Shown here piece after piece: positions 5,954 through 6,307 of a stretch of 6,307 nucleotides of DNA (position 1 is its first letter; each line of letters opens with the position of its first letter). The stretch lies in assembly GCA_947497195.1 (NCBI GenBank), contig CANMGM010000137.1:1-6307 (forward strand), in the 5' to 3' direction. A program made the translations under genes and the position numbers. The notes under the pieces are model-generated. The model was not told where the DNA came from. It ran no database searches and saw only the letters and a list, made by a program, of their open reading frames with translations. Origin of the DNA: Bacteroidota bacterium. GTDB lineage: Bacteria > Bacteroidota > Bacteroidia > M30B66.

Positions 5954-6307
5954 TTGAGCGAGCGTACCATTTTATTAACCGGCGTTGATCCGGTACAACT
6001 TTACGGAGTGAACGACAGCAATCTGGAACTTTTCCGTGCATTTTTTCCTTCCCTCAAACTAGTAGCCCGCGGACTCGAACTGAAAGTGCAGGGAGAAGAT
6101 GCCGATATGGATCGTTTTGAACAGAAACTCAACAGCCTCATTGCTCATCATCAGCGTTTTGGGGGCATGAACGAGCAGTTCATCCGCAAAATGATGAATC
6201 CCGATACCGATTTGCCCGAACTAAGCGAACCGAGCGATACTGGATCTGATGTTATTGTGTATGGCAATTCGGGACTGGTTATCAAAGCAAGAACGCCCAA
6301 TCAGCGG
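5954..6307 (+). CDS. phoH: PhoH-like ATPase, N-terminal part only
   Basis: The frame runs from a TTG at 5954-5956 through 118 codons off the right edge. An in-frame TAA at 5939-5941 and the absence of any ATG before the family-specific sequence make TTG the most likely start; GCAGG just upstream is a poor ribosome site. The opening ERTILLTGVDPVQLYGVN and the helix NLELFRAFFPSLKLVARG (23-40) match the N-terminal domain of PhoH/YbeZ-type proteins. The end, VIVYGNSGLVIKARTPNQR (100-118), is the segment that leads into the NTPase core; the Walker A motif (GPAGTGKT) would lie roughly 25 residues further, outside the window. PhoH proteins are cytoplasmic P-loop ATPases linked to RNA metabolism, often with the endoribonuclease YbeY. 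The first 99 residues include a variable acidic linker (MNPDTDLPELSEPSDTG). Confidence 0.9.
   Translation, partial: MSERTILLTGVDPVQLYGVNDSNLELFRAFFPSLKLVARGLELKVQGEDADMDRFEQKLNSLIAHHQRFGGMNEQFIRKMMNPDTDLPELSEPSDTGSDVIVYGNSGLVIKARTPNQR

Overview
The window looks like chromosomal DNA from a member of the Bacteroidota. Three things point there: a secreted beta-propeller protein ending in a type IX secretion (T9SS) C-terminal sorting domain, genes that mostly lack a clear Shine-Dalgarno sequence, and a PhoH N-terminus of the kind I associate with this phylum. No rRNA, tRNA, CRISPR array or insertion sequence was seen.

Layout. Positions 1-699 (minus) hold most of a secreted NucA/EndA-type DNA/RNA non-specific endonuclease whose C-terminus lies outside the window. 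Positions 700-1177 have no confident gene; they contain an unrecognised short reading frame that may be a remnant, and two weak terminator-like hairpins. Positions 1178-2431 (minus) encode a CotH-family protein kinase-like lipoprotein in a markedly AT-rich segment. Positions 2603-4723 (minus) encode a T9SS cargo protein of 14 Ycf48/BNR-type repeats, which suggests two tandem seven-bladed propellers. Positions 4803-5093 and 5083-5865 (minus) are an overlapping pair, an antibiotic-biosynthesis-monooxygenase (ABM) domain protein and a SAM hydroxide adenosyltransferase-family protein. Divergent to them, from 5954 (plus) off the right edge, is a phoH-like ATPase that probably starts with TTG.

How the genes relate. 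The SAM-hydrolase-like gene and the ABM gene overlap by 11 bases and are almost certainly one transcript. They share an 88-base divergent intergenic region with phoH, where overlapping Bacteroidota-type promoters can be proposed on both strands. The propeller gene may be read from the same transcript or from its own promoter after a 79-base gap. Endonuclease, CotH and propeller proteins all appear to be exported. The rest of the neighbourhood is cytoplasmic housekeeping-type functions. I see no clearly new multi-gene system. The most unusual points are the apparent loss of catalytic residues in the SAM-hydrolase-family protein, the 14-repeat cargo protein, and the compositional island around the CotH gene.
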